A program made the translations under genes and the position numbers. DNA of 64,000 bases, taken from Williamsia deligens (GTDB taxonomy: Bacteria > Actinomycetota > Actinomycetes > Mycobacteriales > Mycobacteriaceae). Positions 28,003 to 36,489 of the stretch are shown here, in pieces. Position 1 is the stretch's first letter. Every line of letters begins with the position of its first letter. Below the pieces are notes generated by a model. The model was not told the DNA's origin. It was given only the letters and a program-made list of their open reading frames with translations, and ran no database searches. The stretch covers positions 434,001-498,000 of the forward strand of contig NZ_JAMTCI010000002.1 of NCBI RefSeq assembly GCF_024171765.1. The letters are read 5' to 3'.

Positions 28003-28536
28003 ATGAGGGTGGAGACAACTCGGGGCGCCGCACTGCGACGGCCGGTCGCGCAGGTCCTCTGCGTCGTCGCGCTGGTCTCGGGTGGGGCGGGGTCCCCGGC
28101 GGATGCGGCGATCCCCGGTGGCTACGGCTGGCCGATGGACCCGAGACCGTCGGTGGTCCGCGTCTTCGACCCGCCCGCCCAGCGATGGCTCGCCGGACAC
28201 CGCGGTGTCGATGTCGTGGGCTCCCCGATCGTGGTGTCCGCCGGGGCGGGCACGGTCCACTTCGCGGGATCCGTCGGCGGCAAACAGGTCGTCTCGGTTC
28301 TCCACGCCGACGGCATCCTCACCACGTACGAGCCCGTGGAGCCCTCGGTGAGGGTCGGGGACGTCGTCGCACGCGGGGATCCGCTCGGGACCCTGATGCC
28401 CGGTCACCCGGCGTGCGCGTCGACATGTCTGCACTGGGGTGCGCGCCGCGGGACCGGTTCCAGCGCGGTCTATCTCGATCCCCGTGCGCTCGTCGGCGCC
28501 GTGCGGGTCCGGCTGCTCCCCCTGCGCGACAGGTGA
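28003..28536 (+). CDS. Secreted M23 (LytM-like) peptidase-domain protein
   Basis: 177 residues with an N-terminal signal peptide (hydrophobic VAQVLCVVALVSGGAG, likely cut after SPADAA). The rest is one LytM/M23 domain with GHRGVDVVG holding the first zinc His and Asp. The second motif reads CLHWG, so the first His of the usual H-x-H is Cys. The zinc-binding His is kept but the general-base His is not, so it may be an altered hydrolase or a regulatory, non-catalytic LytM protein. It stands in the place of Rv2891, divergent from rpsB. The ATG at 28003 was chosen because the signal peptide starts there; upstream in-frame codons lie in the rpsB promoter region. Confidence 0.8.
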   Translation: MRVETTRGAALRRPVAQVLCVVALVSGGAGSPADAAIPGGYGWPMDPRPSVVRVFDPPAQRWLAGHRGVDVVGSPIVVSAGAGTVHFAGSVGGKQVVSVLHADGILTTYEPVEPSVRVGDVVARGDPLGTLMPGHPACASTCLHWGARRGTGSSAVYLDPRALVGAVRVRLLPLRDR

Positions 28537-28539
28537 CCC

Positions 28540-29478
28540 TCAGGCGCGGGGATGTGCCTGTCGGTGCACGGCGCGCAGACGTTCCACGCCGACATGGGTG
28601 TAGAGCTGTGTGGTCCCGAGCGAGGAGTGGCCGAGGAGTTCCTGGACCACCCGCAGGTCGGCGCCGCCCTCCAGCAGGTGCGTCGCCGCGGAATGGCGGA
28701 GGCCGTGCGGACCGATGTCCGGCGCACCGTCGACCGACGACACCGCCTCGTGCACAGTGCGACGCGCGGCGCGTTGGTCGAGCCGACCCCCGCGTGTGCC
28801 GAGGAGCAGCGCATCGCCGGATCGCTCGGTGGCCAGTGCGGGCCGGCCCCGCGTCCGCCACAGGTCGAGGGCCCGCGCGGCCGGTACGCCGAAGGGCACC
28901 CGCCGTTCCTTGTCGCCCTTGCCGACCACGCGCAGGACCCGCCGGTCGTCGTCGACGTCGCCGAGGTCGAGTCCGCACAACTCGCCGACCCGGATCCCGG
29001 TCGCGTAGAGCATCTCGACGACGAGGGCGTCGCGCAGCCGGACGGGGTCCCCGTCCGGGTCGGCGGTCGCAGATGCGGCCACCGATCTCGCCTGATCGGC
29101 CGACAACACAGCCGGCAGCGTCCGGTGGGCGCGCGGGGCGGTCAACCGCAACGACGGATCGGCGGCCAGCAGGCCCTCGCGAACGGCCCAGGCGCAGAAC
29201 GTCTTCGCCGACGACACGTGACGGGCGATCGTCGTCCGCGCGGATCCGCGGCGGGCGGACTGCGCCAACCATGCCCGCAGGACGTCGAGGTCGATGTCCG
29301 CGACGGCGACAGCGCGCGACCCGGCGAAGGCGATGAGCGACCGCACGTCTGCGCAGTAGGCCCGGACCGTGTGGGCGCTGCTTCCCCGCTCGTGACGCAG
29401 GAAGGACTCGAACGCGGCGACGTGACCGGTGCCGTCCACGGACTCGCCGTCGACCGGCGACGCGTTCTGCGGATGCAT
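28540..29478 (-). CDS. xerC: Tyrosine recombinase XerC
   Basis: 312 residues. It resolves chromosome dimers at dif with XerD before cell division. The catalytic set is complete: Arg163 in GIRVGEL, Lys187 in [10 protein letters not shown], His258 and Arg261 in [10 protein letters not shown], His284 in LLGHSS and Tyr293 in QLYTHV. The N-terminal SAM-like DNA-binding domain spans about 20-105. The chromosomal location beside dprA and the siderophore gene matches Rv2894c, which argues against a phage or integron integrase. It converges on the M23 gene with only three bases between stops. Confidence 0.95.
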   Translation of the reverse strand: MHPQNASPVDGESVDGTGHVAAFESFLRHERGSSAHTVRAYCADVRSLIAFAGSRAVAVADIDLDVLRAWLAQSARRGSARTTIARHVSSAKTFCAWAVREGLLAADPSLRLTAPRAHRTLPAVLSADQARSVAASATADPDGDPVRLRDALVVEMLYATGIRVGELCGLDLGDVDDDRRVLRVVGKGDKERRVPFGVPAARALDLWRTRGRPALATERSGDALLLGTRGGRLDQRAARRTVHEAVSSVDGAPDIGPHGLRHSAATHLLEGGADLRVVQELLGHSSLGTTQLYTHVGVERLRAVHRQAHPRA

Positions 29479-29553
29479 CTGTTCACCCCACGTCGTCGAC
29501 GGCGCGGCGGCAAGCCGACGCGCGGATCGTGATCGCAGTGATGCGCGCTCGTG

Positions 29554-30399
29554 TCAGGCGGTGGGGACAGGCTCCTCGGCCCGGCGCAGCTCGGCCTTCC
29601 ACTGCCGGAAGCCCTCCTCGGTCCGGCCGCGTCGCCAGTACCCGGAGATAGACGCCCGGCGCGCGCTCACACCCCGCTCCTTGCGGATGTAGGGACGGAG
29701 GTGGTGCATGACCGCCTGCGCCTCACCGTGGATGAAGACCTGCGGTTCGCCGTCGAGCCAGGGCGCGGTACGGACGGCCTCGATGATCGGTGCCCGATCG
29801 CCTGCCACGGAGTCGTCGGCGACGTCGGAGCCGACGCCGCGGTGCACCCAGGTGATCGACGCGTCCGCGGCGGTCTCGAGTGCGATCTCGTCCTCGGGTC
29901 CGGCCACCTCGATGAAGGCCTGTGCGGTGGCGGTCGGGGGCAGCGCGGCCAGGGCGGCGGCCAGGGCGGGGAGACCGGCCTCGTCCGCGGCGAGCAGGTG
30001 CCAGGGCGCGTCGGGGTCGGGTCGGTACCCGCTGCCCGGTCCGAGGAACCGCACCGTCTCGCCCGGGACGGCGGATGCCGCCCACGGTCCGGCGACGCCG
30101 GCGTCGCCGTGGACGACGAAGTCGACCGCGATCTCCCCGGATGCCTCGTCGACCGAGCGGACGGTGTACGTCCGCAGCACCGGCTGCTCGTGCGGGGCGA
30201 ACTCGGCCCGGATGCGGTCGAGGTCGAACGGTTCGGGGTAGGTGACGCCCGGTGCCCCGAAGATGATCTTGATGTAGGCGTCGGTGTCGCCGGTCGCCGC
30301 GAAGTCGGCGAAGCCGGGTCCGCCGAGGTGCACCCGCACCATGTGCGGGGTGATCCACTCGGTCCGGCGGACCTCCATGGTGTTCAGTCGCTTGCCCAT
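29554..30399 (-). CDS. Siderophore-interacting protein, ferric-siderophore reductase (ViuB-like)
   Basis: 281 residues. FAD-binding and NAD(P)H-binding halves of the SIP/ViuB ferredoxin-reductase-like family: LRTYTVR at about 75-81 binds flavin, and VFIHGEAQAVMHHLRPYIRKE with the C-terminal SISGYWRRGRTEEGFRQWK end is the family signature. It should release iron in the cytosol by reducing ferric siderophore. Expression is expected to rise in low iron, because an IdeR/DtxR-type box covers its promoter. The start codon lies seven bases after TAGGCT, so the message is leaderless. Corresponds to Rv2895c. Confidence 0.93.
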   Translation of the reverse strand: MGKRLNTMEVRRTEWITPHMVRVHLGGPGFADFAATGDTDAYIKIIFGAPGVTYPEPFDLDRIRAEFAPHEQPVLRTYTVRSVDEASGEIAVDFVVHGDAGVAGPWAASAVPGETVRFLGPGSGYRPDPDAPWHLLAADEAGLPALAAALAALPPTATAQAFIEVAGPEDEIALETAADASITWVHRGVGSDVADDSVAGDRAPIIEAVRTAPWLDGEPQVFIHGEAQAVMHHLRPYIRKERGVSARRASISGYWRRGRTEEGFRQWKAELRRAEEPVPTA

Positions 30400-30406
30400 G
30401 CCACGC

Positions 30407-30412
30407 AGCCTA
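30407..30412 (-). promoter_or_regulatory. -10 element TAGGCT, leaderless start of the siderophore reductase gene
   Basis: TAGGCT, then GCGTGGC, then the ATG at 30399. The matching -35 position (about 30435-30430) reads GTTAGG and lies inside the iron box. Confidence 0.65.
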
Positions 30413-30420
30413 CACCCGAA

Positions 30421-30439
30421 TTAGGCAAGCCTAACCAGA
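30421..30439 (-). promoter_or_regulatory. IdeR/DtxR-type iron box
   Basis: The plus-strand sequence TTAGGCAAGCCTAACCAGA matches 16 of 19 positions of the DtxR/IdeR consensus TWAGGTWAGSCTWACCTWA, with a perfect inner palindrome TTAGGCaaGCCTAA-like core. It overlaps the -35 region of the siderophore reductase promoter, a position that allows repression by the iron-bound regulator. Confidence 0.8.
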
Positions 30440-30468
30440 TCTACCCATACCCGGCATGGACCGCCCTG

Positions 30469-31674
30469 TCAGAACAGACGCTGCGCGGATCCGCGGTCAT
30501 CCCCACCGGCGCCACCTCTCCCGACCCGGCGAGACCGCGCCAGCGACCACCCGGAGCCCTGTGCCGCGACCAGTCCCAGCATGTCGAGCCGGGCGAGAGC
30601 ACTGCGCGTCTCGGCGACGTCCACACCGGCGGACACGGCGATCTCGGCGACCGTGACCGATCCCGCGGCCGGGATCGCCTCCCGGACGCGGGCGACGACG
30701 GGGTCCAAGGCATCGGTCGTCGACCGTTCTCCGCCGACGTCGCCACCCCCGTCCGGTTCCGCGAGCCTCTCGACCGCATCGACGCCGTCGACCAGTTGGG
30801 CGTAGCCGTCGGCGATGAGACCGTGGCACCCCACCGACATCGCCGAGGTCGCCGGACCCGGGACCGCCCCGAGCGGCCGACCCGTGACACGGGCCCATGC
30901 CGCGGTGTTCTTGGCCCCGCTGCGCCGGCCGGCCTCGACCACGACGACCGCGCAGGACAGCGCGACGACCAGACGGTTGCGGGCCAGGAAGCGATGCCGG
31001 GCGGCTGTCGTCCCCGGCGCGTACTCGCTGACGACGGCGCCGGTCCGGGCGATCTCGGCCAGCAGCGCGGAGTGGCCTGCCGGATAGTCGACGTCGACAC
31101 CGCAGGCCAGTACCGCGACGGTGCATCCGCCGCCGGCCAGGGCACGGCGATGCGCGGCACCGTCGATCCCGAAGGCACCCCCGGACACGACCGTCCGACC
31201 GTGGTCGACCAGTCCCCCGGCCACGGTCGCCGCCATCCTGGTCCCGTACGACGTGGCCGCACGCGACCCCACGACCGCGACAGCGCGGCCGCTGACGTCC
31301 GCGAGGTCCGCCGGACCGCGGACCCACAGAGCGAGCGGCGGTCCGCCCCTCGACGCGGTGTCCGCGGTGGCCAGGGCATGCAGTGCCCACCCCGGCCACT
31401 CGTCGTCGTCGGGGGTGACGAGCCGACCGCCCAGCTTCTCGACGAGCGTCAGATCGATATCGGCGCAATCGGTGTCGTGACGAGCCTCGGTCGGCCGCAG
31501 CACACCGCGGTGCGCGGCGGGGACGGTGCGCGTTCGGACCGCGTCCGCCGCCGCGGACGCCCCGATGTCGTCGACGAGGCGGGCCAGTGGGGCGCAGGGC
31601 GGCTCCGCGACCCGCGACAGGTACGCCCACGCGCGCAGCTCCCGGGTGTCCGCCCCGGACGGCGACGCGCTCAC
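30469..31674 (-). CDS. dprA: DNA-processing protein DprA
   Basis: 401 residues. It loads RecA onto incoming single-stranded DNA during natural transformation; in non-competent bacteria its role is unclear. The Rossmann core carries VVGSRAATSYG and SGGAFGIDGAAHRRAL, the family signature, followed by GAVPGPATSAMSVGCHGLI. A C-terminal winged-helix-like domain (about 320-385) ends it. The GTG start overlaps the comM stop as GTGA. It corresponds to Rv2896c in the conserved yraN-comM-dprA set. No other competence gene is in the window. Confidence 0.94.
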   Translation of the reverse strand: MSASPSGADTRELRAWAYLSRVAEPPCAPLARLVDDIGASAAADAVRTRTVPAAHRGVLRPTEARHDTDCADIDLTLVEKLGGRLVTPDDDEWPGWALHALATADTASRGGPPLALWVRGPADLADVSGRAVAVVGSRAATSYGTRMAATVAGGLVDHGRTVVSGGAFGIDGAAHRRALAGGGCTVAVLACGVDVDYPAGHSALLAEIARTGAVVSEYAPGTTAARHRFLARNRLVVALSCAVVVVEAGRRSGAKNTAAWARVTGRPLGAVPGPATSAMSVGCHGLIADGYAQLVDGVDAVERLAEPDGGGDVGGERSTTDALDPVVARVREAIPAAGSVTVAEIAVSAGVDVAETRSALARLDMLGLVAAQGSGWSLARSRRVGRGGAGGDDRGSAQRLF

Positions 31675-33191
31675 ACCCGCTCGCGATCACGGAACATGAG
31701 CGCCTGCGCGACCTCGTCCTCGGTCGGCGTGACCCCGCCCCGCAGATCGCAGAGGGTCCACGCCAGGCGGAGGGCGCGATCGGCCCCTCGGGCCGTGACC
31801 CGGCCGTCGCGGAGGTAGATCCCGATCGGACGGGTGACGGTGGAGGGGAGGCCGAACCGGGTGCGCAGGGCGGACCCGGGCACCTCGGCGTTGGTCGACC
31901 ACCCGTGGGCCGACCACCGTTCGCGGGCGGCGCCGCGCGCGGCGATCACCCGGGCGCGGATGACGGCACTGGACTCGCCGCCGTGGCCGGTCAGCGCGGC
32001 GGTACCCGGCGGGTCCATCCGGATCCGGATGTCGACGCGATCCATCAGCGGCCCCGACAGCTTGCCGAGATACCGGCGACGGACCTGCGACGAGCAGACA
32101 CAGTCGACGTCCTGGGCCGGTGCACACGGACACGGGTTCGCCGCGAGAACGAGCAGGAACCGGGCCGGCAGGACCGCGACGCCGTCCCGTCGCCACACGC
32201 GGGTCTGACCGTCCTCGAGGGGTGTCCGCAGCGATTCCAACGCCTTGACCCCCATCTCGGCGCACTCGTCGAGGAAGAGGACACCCCGGTGCGCCCGCGA
32301 GACGGCACCCGGACGTGCCATCCCCGTCCCGCCACCGACGAGCGCCGTGTGGGACGTGGAGTGATGGGGCGCGATGAAGGGAGGCTCCACCAGCAGCGGC
32401 CCGCCCACCGGCAACGTGCCCGCCACCGAGTGGATGACGGTGGCCTCCAGCGCCTCGGACTCGGTCAGCGGCGGGAGGATCCCCGGCAGGCGGCGGGCGA
32501 GCATGGTCTTGCCGATGCCCGGGGGCCCGGCCATGAACACGTGGTGCGCCCCGGCGGCGGCGATCTCCAGGGCGCGGCGGGCCTCGTCCTGCCCGACCAC
32601 GTCGGCCATGTCGACACCATCGGTCGCCGGCGGTGCCGGGGCGGGCGCGTGGGGGTCGACGGAGTCGAGCGCCCGGTTGCCCAGCAGCCACGCGATGACG
32701 TCACGCAGATGGTCGACGGCGCCGACCTCGACCCCGGGGACGAGGGCGGCCTCGGCGGCGTTGCCGCGAGGGACGACAACCCGCTGCACGCCGTCCTCCA
32801 CCGCGGCCATGACCGACGGCAGCACACCGGCGACCGGCCGTACCCGCCCGTCGAGGGCGAGTTCCCCGAGGAACAGGCACTCGTCGAGGAGGGCTCCCGG
32901 GACCTGCTCGCCGGCCGCCAGCACGGCGACGGCGATGGCGAGGTCGAACGACGACCCGCTCTTGGGCATCGTCGCCGGCGACAGGCTCAGGACCACACGG
33001 CCGTCGGGCCATTTGCAGCCGCTGTTGCTCACCGCCGCACGGACCCTGTCCTTCGCCTCCCGCAGCGACGCGTCGGCGAGGCCCACCAGCGACGTCCCCG
33101 GGAGACCCTGGTTGACGAACGCCTCGATCTCGACGAGGCAGCCCGCCACGGCGATGACCGCCGCCGACCGCGCGCGCCCCAGACCGCTCAC
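31671..33191 (-). CDS. comM: ComM / YifB-family AAA+ Mg-chelatase-like helicase
   Basis: 506 residues from the GTG at 33191. The N-terminal domain begins LGRARSAAVIAVAGCLVEIE, the usual start of the family; the AAA+ core has GPPGIGKT, the APHHSTSH segment, FLDECAEM and the NPCPC cysteine motif, and the C-terminal Mg_chelatase_C domain follows. Characterised ComM is a branch-migrating helicase that helps integrate DNA in transformation. A longer frame from an ATG at 33245 overlaps yraN by 38 bases and adds residues not typical of the family, so I prefer the GTG. Coupled to dprA. Confidence 0.93.
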   Translation of the reverse strand: MSGLGRARSAAVIAVAGCLVEIEAFVNQGLPGTSLVGLADASLREAKDRVRAAVSNSGCKWPDGRVVLSLSPATMPKSGSSFDLAIAVAVLAAGEQVPGALLDECLFLGELALDGRVRPVAGVLPSVMAAVEDGVQRVVVPRGNAAEAALVPGVEVGAVDHLRDVIAWLLGNRALDSVDPHAPAPAPPATDGVDMADVVGQDEARRALEIAAAGAHHVFMAGPPGIGKTMLARRLPGILPPLTESEALEATVIHSVAGTLPVGGPLLVEPPFIAPHHSTSHTALVGGGTGMARPGAVSRAHRGVLFLDECAEMGVKALESLRTPLEDGQTRVWRRDGVAVLPARFLLVLAANPCPCAPAQDVDCVCSSQVRRRYLGKLSGPLMDRVDIRIRMDPPGTAALTGHGGESSAVIRARVIAARGAARERWSAHGWSTNAEVPGSALRTRFGLPSTVTRPIGIYLRDGRVTARGADRALRLAWTLCDLRGGVTPTEDEVAQALMFRDRERV

Positions 33192-33207
33192 GCCCGACGC
33201 CCCGCGG

Positions 33208-33585
33208 TCACGAGATCCCCCGGATGTGGGTGACGGCGCAGGCATCGGTCCGCAGGTCGAGGCGGACCGCGACGATGTCGAACCGGATCGACGCCCAGCC
33301 GCGCTCCTGAGCCTCCAACCACAGGCACGCCAGTCGCCGCAGACGTCGGTACTTGGCGGTCGTCACCGCCTCGGCCGGTGCGCCGAACCCGTCCCCGGTG
33401 CGTGTCTTGACCTCGACGATCACCAGCGTCGGACCGTCTGTCGCGATGATGTCGAGTTCGCCGTGGCGACACCGCCAGTTGCGGTCCAGCACGACGAGTC
33501 CCGCCTGCCGGAGATGCTCCGTCGCGGCGTCCTCGCCGCGGCGGCCGATCAGTTGTCGGCTCGGTGGCCGTGCGCTCTGCTCCAC
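33208..33585 (-). CDS. yraN: UPF0102 / YraN-family endonuclease-like protein
   Basis: 125 residues, the usual size. The restriction-endonuclease-like core is visible: GRRGEDAATEHL at the start, then HGELDIIATDG and VIVEVKTRTG, where D, E and K are the metal-binding nuclease residues. Biological role is uncertain. The GTG start lies seven bases after CACAGT, a possible leaderless arrangement with an imperfect -10. It leads the yraN-comM-dprA unit, as Rv2898c does. In M. tuberculosis the next gene outward is fdhD; here it is a mycolyltransferase gene. Confidence 0.92.
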   Translation of the reverse strand: MEQSARPPSRQLIGRRGEDAATEHLRQAGLVVLDRNWRCRHGELDIIATDGPTLVIVEVKTRTGDGFGAPAEAVTTAKYRRLRRLACLWLEAQERGWASIRFDIVAVRLDLRTDACAVTHIRGIS

Positions 33586-33691
33586 GGACAGGACTGTGCC
33601 GGTCGGCTCCGGCAGGACGGTGCCGCATCAGGCCGACCCGGAGACGATCTGTGGACGCGGCCCGTCCTGTGGGCGATCGGGCCCGTGGGGG

Positions 33692-34744
33692 TCAGATGCC
33701 CAGTGCCCGGGCGAACAACGGCCACGACCGGTGCAGGCTGTCCTGCCAATACGGCCAGCTGTGGGTGCCCGCCAGTGGCAGCGAGAACGTCGCCGGGATG
33801 TCGAGGCGCTCCAACTTGGCCTTCAGCGCGACGGTGCACCGTCGGACGGAGCTCTCGATGACGGCGCCGACCCCGATACGCGAGACCAGCTCGGCCACGT
33901 TCCCGTCGATCCCGGGCCCGTCGATCCGGTCGTAGGGGCCCGGCGCGCCCGTGGCGGCGGAGACGTACAGGGCGGTGCCCCGCAGCTTCTCGGCGTTGAC
34001 GTACGGGTCGTGTCGGGCCCATTCGGGGTCCCCGACCGGACCGTAGAGGTTGTCGGCGTTGCCGCCGCCGCGGGCGACGGTGAGACGCACGTAGGCCTCG
34101 CCCATGGGGTCGCTGGTCTGTGCGCATCCGCTGTAGGCCCCGACGGCCCGGTACAGGCCGGGTGCCGCGATGGCGAGCTGGAGCACCGAGGTCCCCGCCA
34201 TCGAGATGCCGCCGAGGGCGTTGCGTCCGTTCCCACCGAACTCCGCGTCCATGACCGGGGGCAGTTCCCGGGTGAGGAAGGTCGTCCATTTCTGGTGTCC
34301 GAGCACGGGGTCGTCGCGCTCCCAGTCGGCGAAGTAACTGGCCTGGCCTCCGACGGGCACCACGACCGTCACGTTCTTGTCCGCGAAGAACGTGCGGATG
34401 TCGGTCTGGTCGAACCAGCTGCTGCCGTTGAGCCCACCCTGCGCGCCGTTGAGCAGATAGACGGTCGGGTGCGGAGTCGCGGGGTCGCGCGCAGGCAGCA
34501 CGTCGATGGCCATGCGCTCGCGCATCGCGGGCGAGAACACGGACAGATGACGGACGCCGTCGCGTCCGGTCGCGTCCGCGACGATCGCGGGGACGGCTGA
34601 GGCAGAGTTCCCGGGAGCCGCCGCGGCCGGAGCCCCGACCGACAGGGCGATGATCGACGACACGGCGATCGCGAGGCAGGTCGCCACCGTGGTCCTGCGG
34701 CGCAGGCGTGCCGGCGCCGAGATGCGCGCCCGTCTCGTGTCCAC
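33692..34744 (-). CDS. Secreted mycolyltransferase / antigen-85-type esterase
   Basis: 350 residues. A signal peptide (hydrophobic VATCLAIAVSSIIALSVG, likely cut near APAAAA, residue 43) is followed by an esterase-D fold. Serine 181 in GGISMAGTSV is the nucleophile and His328 in AGTHSWPYW the likely base; the stretch VVVPVGGQASYFADWE closely resembles antigen 85. It should transfer mycolic acids onto trehalose or arabinogalactan at the cell surface. The GTG start at 34744 is chosen because a promoter (TGTGAC, 16 bases, TAGGGT) ends just upstream and GAGG precedes it. It diverges from papA. One of probably several paralogues in the genome. Confidence 0.9.
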   Translation of the reverse strand: MDTRRARISAPARLRRRTTVATCLAIAVSSIIALSVGAPAAAAPGNSASAVPAIVADATGRDGVRHLSVFSPAMRERMAIDVLPARDPATPHPTVYLLNGAQGGLNGSSWFDQTDIRTFFADKNVTVVVPVGGQASYFADWERDDPVLGHQKWTTFLTRELPPVMDAEFGGNGRNALGGISMAGTSVLQLAIAAPGLYRAVGAYSGCAQTSDPMGEAYVRLTVARGGGNADNLYGPVGDPEWARHDPYVNAEKLRGTALYVSAATGAPGPYDRIDGPGIDGNVAELVSRIGVGAVIESSVRRCTVALKAKLERLDIPATFSLPLAGTHSWPYWQDSLHRSWPLFARALGI

Positions 34745-34791
34745 CCTCGCCGCCTCGCTCCCCGTCGCGCGCCGCCCCGAGCGCGGTCGCG

Positions 34792-34819
34792 ACCCTACCG
34801 GACCGTAACCGCCGTCACA
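34792..34819 (-). promoter_or_regulatory. Promoter of the mycolyltransferase gene
   Basis: TGTGAC (34819-34814), 16 bases and TAGGGT (34797-34792) on the minus strand. Transcription would start about 40 bases before the GTG at 34744, which rules out the upstream ATG at 34825 as the translated start. Confidence 0.45.
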
Positions 34820-34857
34820 CACCATGTCCGACCTCTTCGTCGGGCGTCCAACGGAAG

Positions 34858-34887
34858 TTGCCGCCGCTCAGGTGTCCGTATTAGCGT
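34858..34887 (+). promoter_or_regulatory. Promoter of papA and the MFS gene
   Basis: TTGCCG (34858-34863), 18 bases and TAGCGT (34882-34887). The predicted leader of about 165 bases contains an inverted repeat. Confidence 0.45.
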
Positions 34888-34915
34888 GCCCTCGTGTGTG
34901 GGGGCGATCACGCCT

Positions 34916-34927
34916 CAACACCTGTTG
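34916..34927 (+). repeat. Inverted repeat CAACA-CC-TGTTG in the papA leader
   Basis: A perfect 5-bp inverted repeat with two central bases about 29 bases downstream of the papA -10. Partial outer arms (CACGC at 34909-34913 and GCGTG at 34935-34939) are not symmetrically spaced. It could be an operator for a TetR-like regulator; no regulator gene lies nearby. Confidence 0.35.
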
Positions 34928-35056
34928 TAGCACAGCGTGTCTCGACCCGGAATCCCGTCGCCGACCGCGACGCGACCGCGACCGGAGACCGCCGTGCACC
35001 AGGTGGCACGCCGCTGGGGGCCACAGGCGCTGGTGCGTCGGAGGGGATGGACGACC

Positions 35057-36484
35057 GTGATCGATTTCGGGCTGATCGACGAGTGGACGCCGGCACCGGG
35101 ACGGGTGACCACCTGGAGCGCGACCCCGGCCGCGGTGACCGCCGCCTCCGCAGCTCCTCCGCACCCTGTCCCCGCGTCCTACCAGCAGCAGGCCTACCTG
35201 CGCGCGGCGCGGCGCAACGAGAACGCGGGGTTCCGTTTCTCGCGACTGTGCCTGATCTCGTTCGACATCGGAGGGCGCCTCGACGTCGACGCCATGACCC
35301 GCACCGTCAACGCGTTCATCCGTCGTCACGACACCTTCCTGAGCTGGTTCGACATCGACGACGACGACACCGTGACCCGCCATGTCATCGAACCCGACGG
35401 GGTCGAGCTGGCGCCGGTCGACCACGGCGACTTCGCGGACAGCGAGTCGATCCTGGCGCACGTGCAGACCACGACCCCCGGCCCGTTCCACTGGGACTGC
35501 TTCACCGTCGGGGTGATCGAGCACGAGAACGACTTCACGGTGTACTTCGCCGTCGACCACCTCAACTCCGACGGCGTCTCGCAGGCCCTGGCCTGCGTCG
35601 ACCTGATCTCGCTGTACGGCAGCTCCGTCGGGGGCACCGAACCCGCCCTTGCGCCCGCCGGCAGCTACCTCGACTACTGCGTCCGTGAGCGGGACACCGG
35701 TGCGGCGCTCGACGCCTCGGACGAACGGGTCGCGCGGTGGCAGTCGCTGTTGTCGGCCAACGGGGGGTCACTCCCCCGGTTCCCGCTCGACCTCGGCGTC
35801 GCCGAGGAGGGCTACACCCGCAGCCGCATCCTGACGGTGCCCGTCCTCGACGGTCCGGCCGCCGACCGGGTCGACGCGGTGTGTCGCGCCAACGGCGCCG
35901 GGATGACCGCAGGCGTGCTGACCGTCGCGGGCATGGTCGCCCACGAGATCACCGGGTCGTCGCGCTACCTCGGCTTCACCCCCAAGAACACGCGCATGAC
36001 GCCGGAGGAGTTCAACTCCGTCGGGTGGTTCACCAACCTCATCCCGGTGACGACGGACTTCGGTCCCGACAGCAGCTTCACCTCGCTCGTCGGACAGACG
36101 CAGCAGTCCTTCGACGCCGGCAAGGCGCTGTCGGAGGTGTCGCTGCACCGCGTCGTCGAACTCATCGGCGACGACGCCGGGATCGACGTCCCCGAGGGCT
36201 GGGTGGTGCCGATGGTCAGTTTCATCGACGTCCGCAAACTCCCGGGTGCCCAGATGTTCGACCACATCAACGGCGGCGTGTTCGGCAACCGCGGCTCGTC
36301 GGAGGAGGTCTACCTCTGGGTGAACCGCTTCCCCGAGTACACGGTCATGACGCTGCTCTACCCCGACACCGAGACGGCGGCGGCCTCGATCCAGCAGTAC
36401 GTCGACCGGTTCACCGGGGTCTTCTCCTCCATCGCGACGACCGGAGACTACACACCGGCAGCCGTCTCACTCGCCGCACGCTGA
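35057..36484 (+). CDS. PapA-type acyltransferase (condensation-domain fold)
   Basis: 475 residues. The catalytic motif HxxxDG appears as H168-LNSD-G173. The N-terminus (IDFGLIDEWTPAPGRV and NAFIRRHDTFLSWF) lines up with mycobacterial PapA1/PapA2, enzymes that acylate trehalose in sulfolipid-like glycolipids. The actual lipid here is unknown. The GTG at 35057 is chosen because GGAGGGG precedes it and it begins where PapA proteins begin. The MFS gene follows after five bases, so product and export are likely linked; no polyketide synthase or MmpL gene is adjacent, unlike the mycobacterial clusters. Confidence 0.85.
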   Translation: MIDFGLIDEWTPAPGRVTTWSATPAAVTAASAAPPHPVPASYQQQAYLRAARRNENAGFRFSRLCLISFDIGGRLDVDAMTRTVNAFIRRHDTFLSWFDIDDDDTVTRHVIEPDGVELAPVDHGDFADSESILAHVQTTTPGPFHWDCFTVGVIEHENDFTVYFAVDHLNSDGVSQALACVDLISLYGSSVGGTEPALAPAGSYLDYCVRERDTGAALDASDERVARWQSLLSANGGSLPRFPLDLGVAEEGYTRSRILTVPVLDGPAADRVDAVCRANGAGMTAGVLTVAGMVAHEITGSSRYLGFTPKNTRMTPEEFNSVGWFTNLIPVTTDFGPDSSFTSLVGQTQQSFDAGKALSEVSLHRVVELIGDDAGIDVPEGWVVPMVSFIDVRKLPGAQMFDHINGGVFGNRGSSEEVYLWVNRFPEYTVMTLLYPDTETAAASIQQYVDRFTGVFSSIATTGDYTPAAVSLAAR

Positions 36485-36489
36485 GCGAC

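Larger units (their letters stand above)
34745..35056. other. Divergent intergenic region between mycolyltransferase and papA genes
   Basis: This 312-base gap holds two back-to-back promoter candidates (34792-34819 minus and 34858-34887 plus), an inverted repeat in the papA leader (34916-34927) and a GGAGGGG ribosome binding site for papA. I see no small gene with a credible start and composition in it. Confidence 0.6.

Noticed and set aside
28540-29478. XerC read as an integrase marking a mobile element
   Set aside because: Flanking genes are the conserved chromosomal set; no attachment-site repeats, transposase or phage genes are nearby.
29551-31818. Long open frame on the plus strand opposite the siderophore reductase and dprA
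   Set aside because: It is a high-GC antisense shadow; its translation is rich in Arg, Gly, Asp and His with no motifs, while the minus-strand genes have clear family signatures.
33192-33245. Longer start for comM at the ATG at 33245
   Set aside because: It would overlap yraN by 38 bases and add residues absent from the normal ComM N-terminus; the GTG at 33191 gives the usual start.
35063-35070. Another GATTTCG, resembling the ribosomal-promoter element
   Set aside because: It lies inside the papA coding start (codons for Asp-Phe-Gly) with no -10 20 bases downstream before a gene start.
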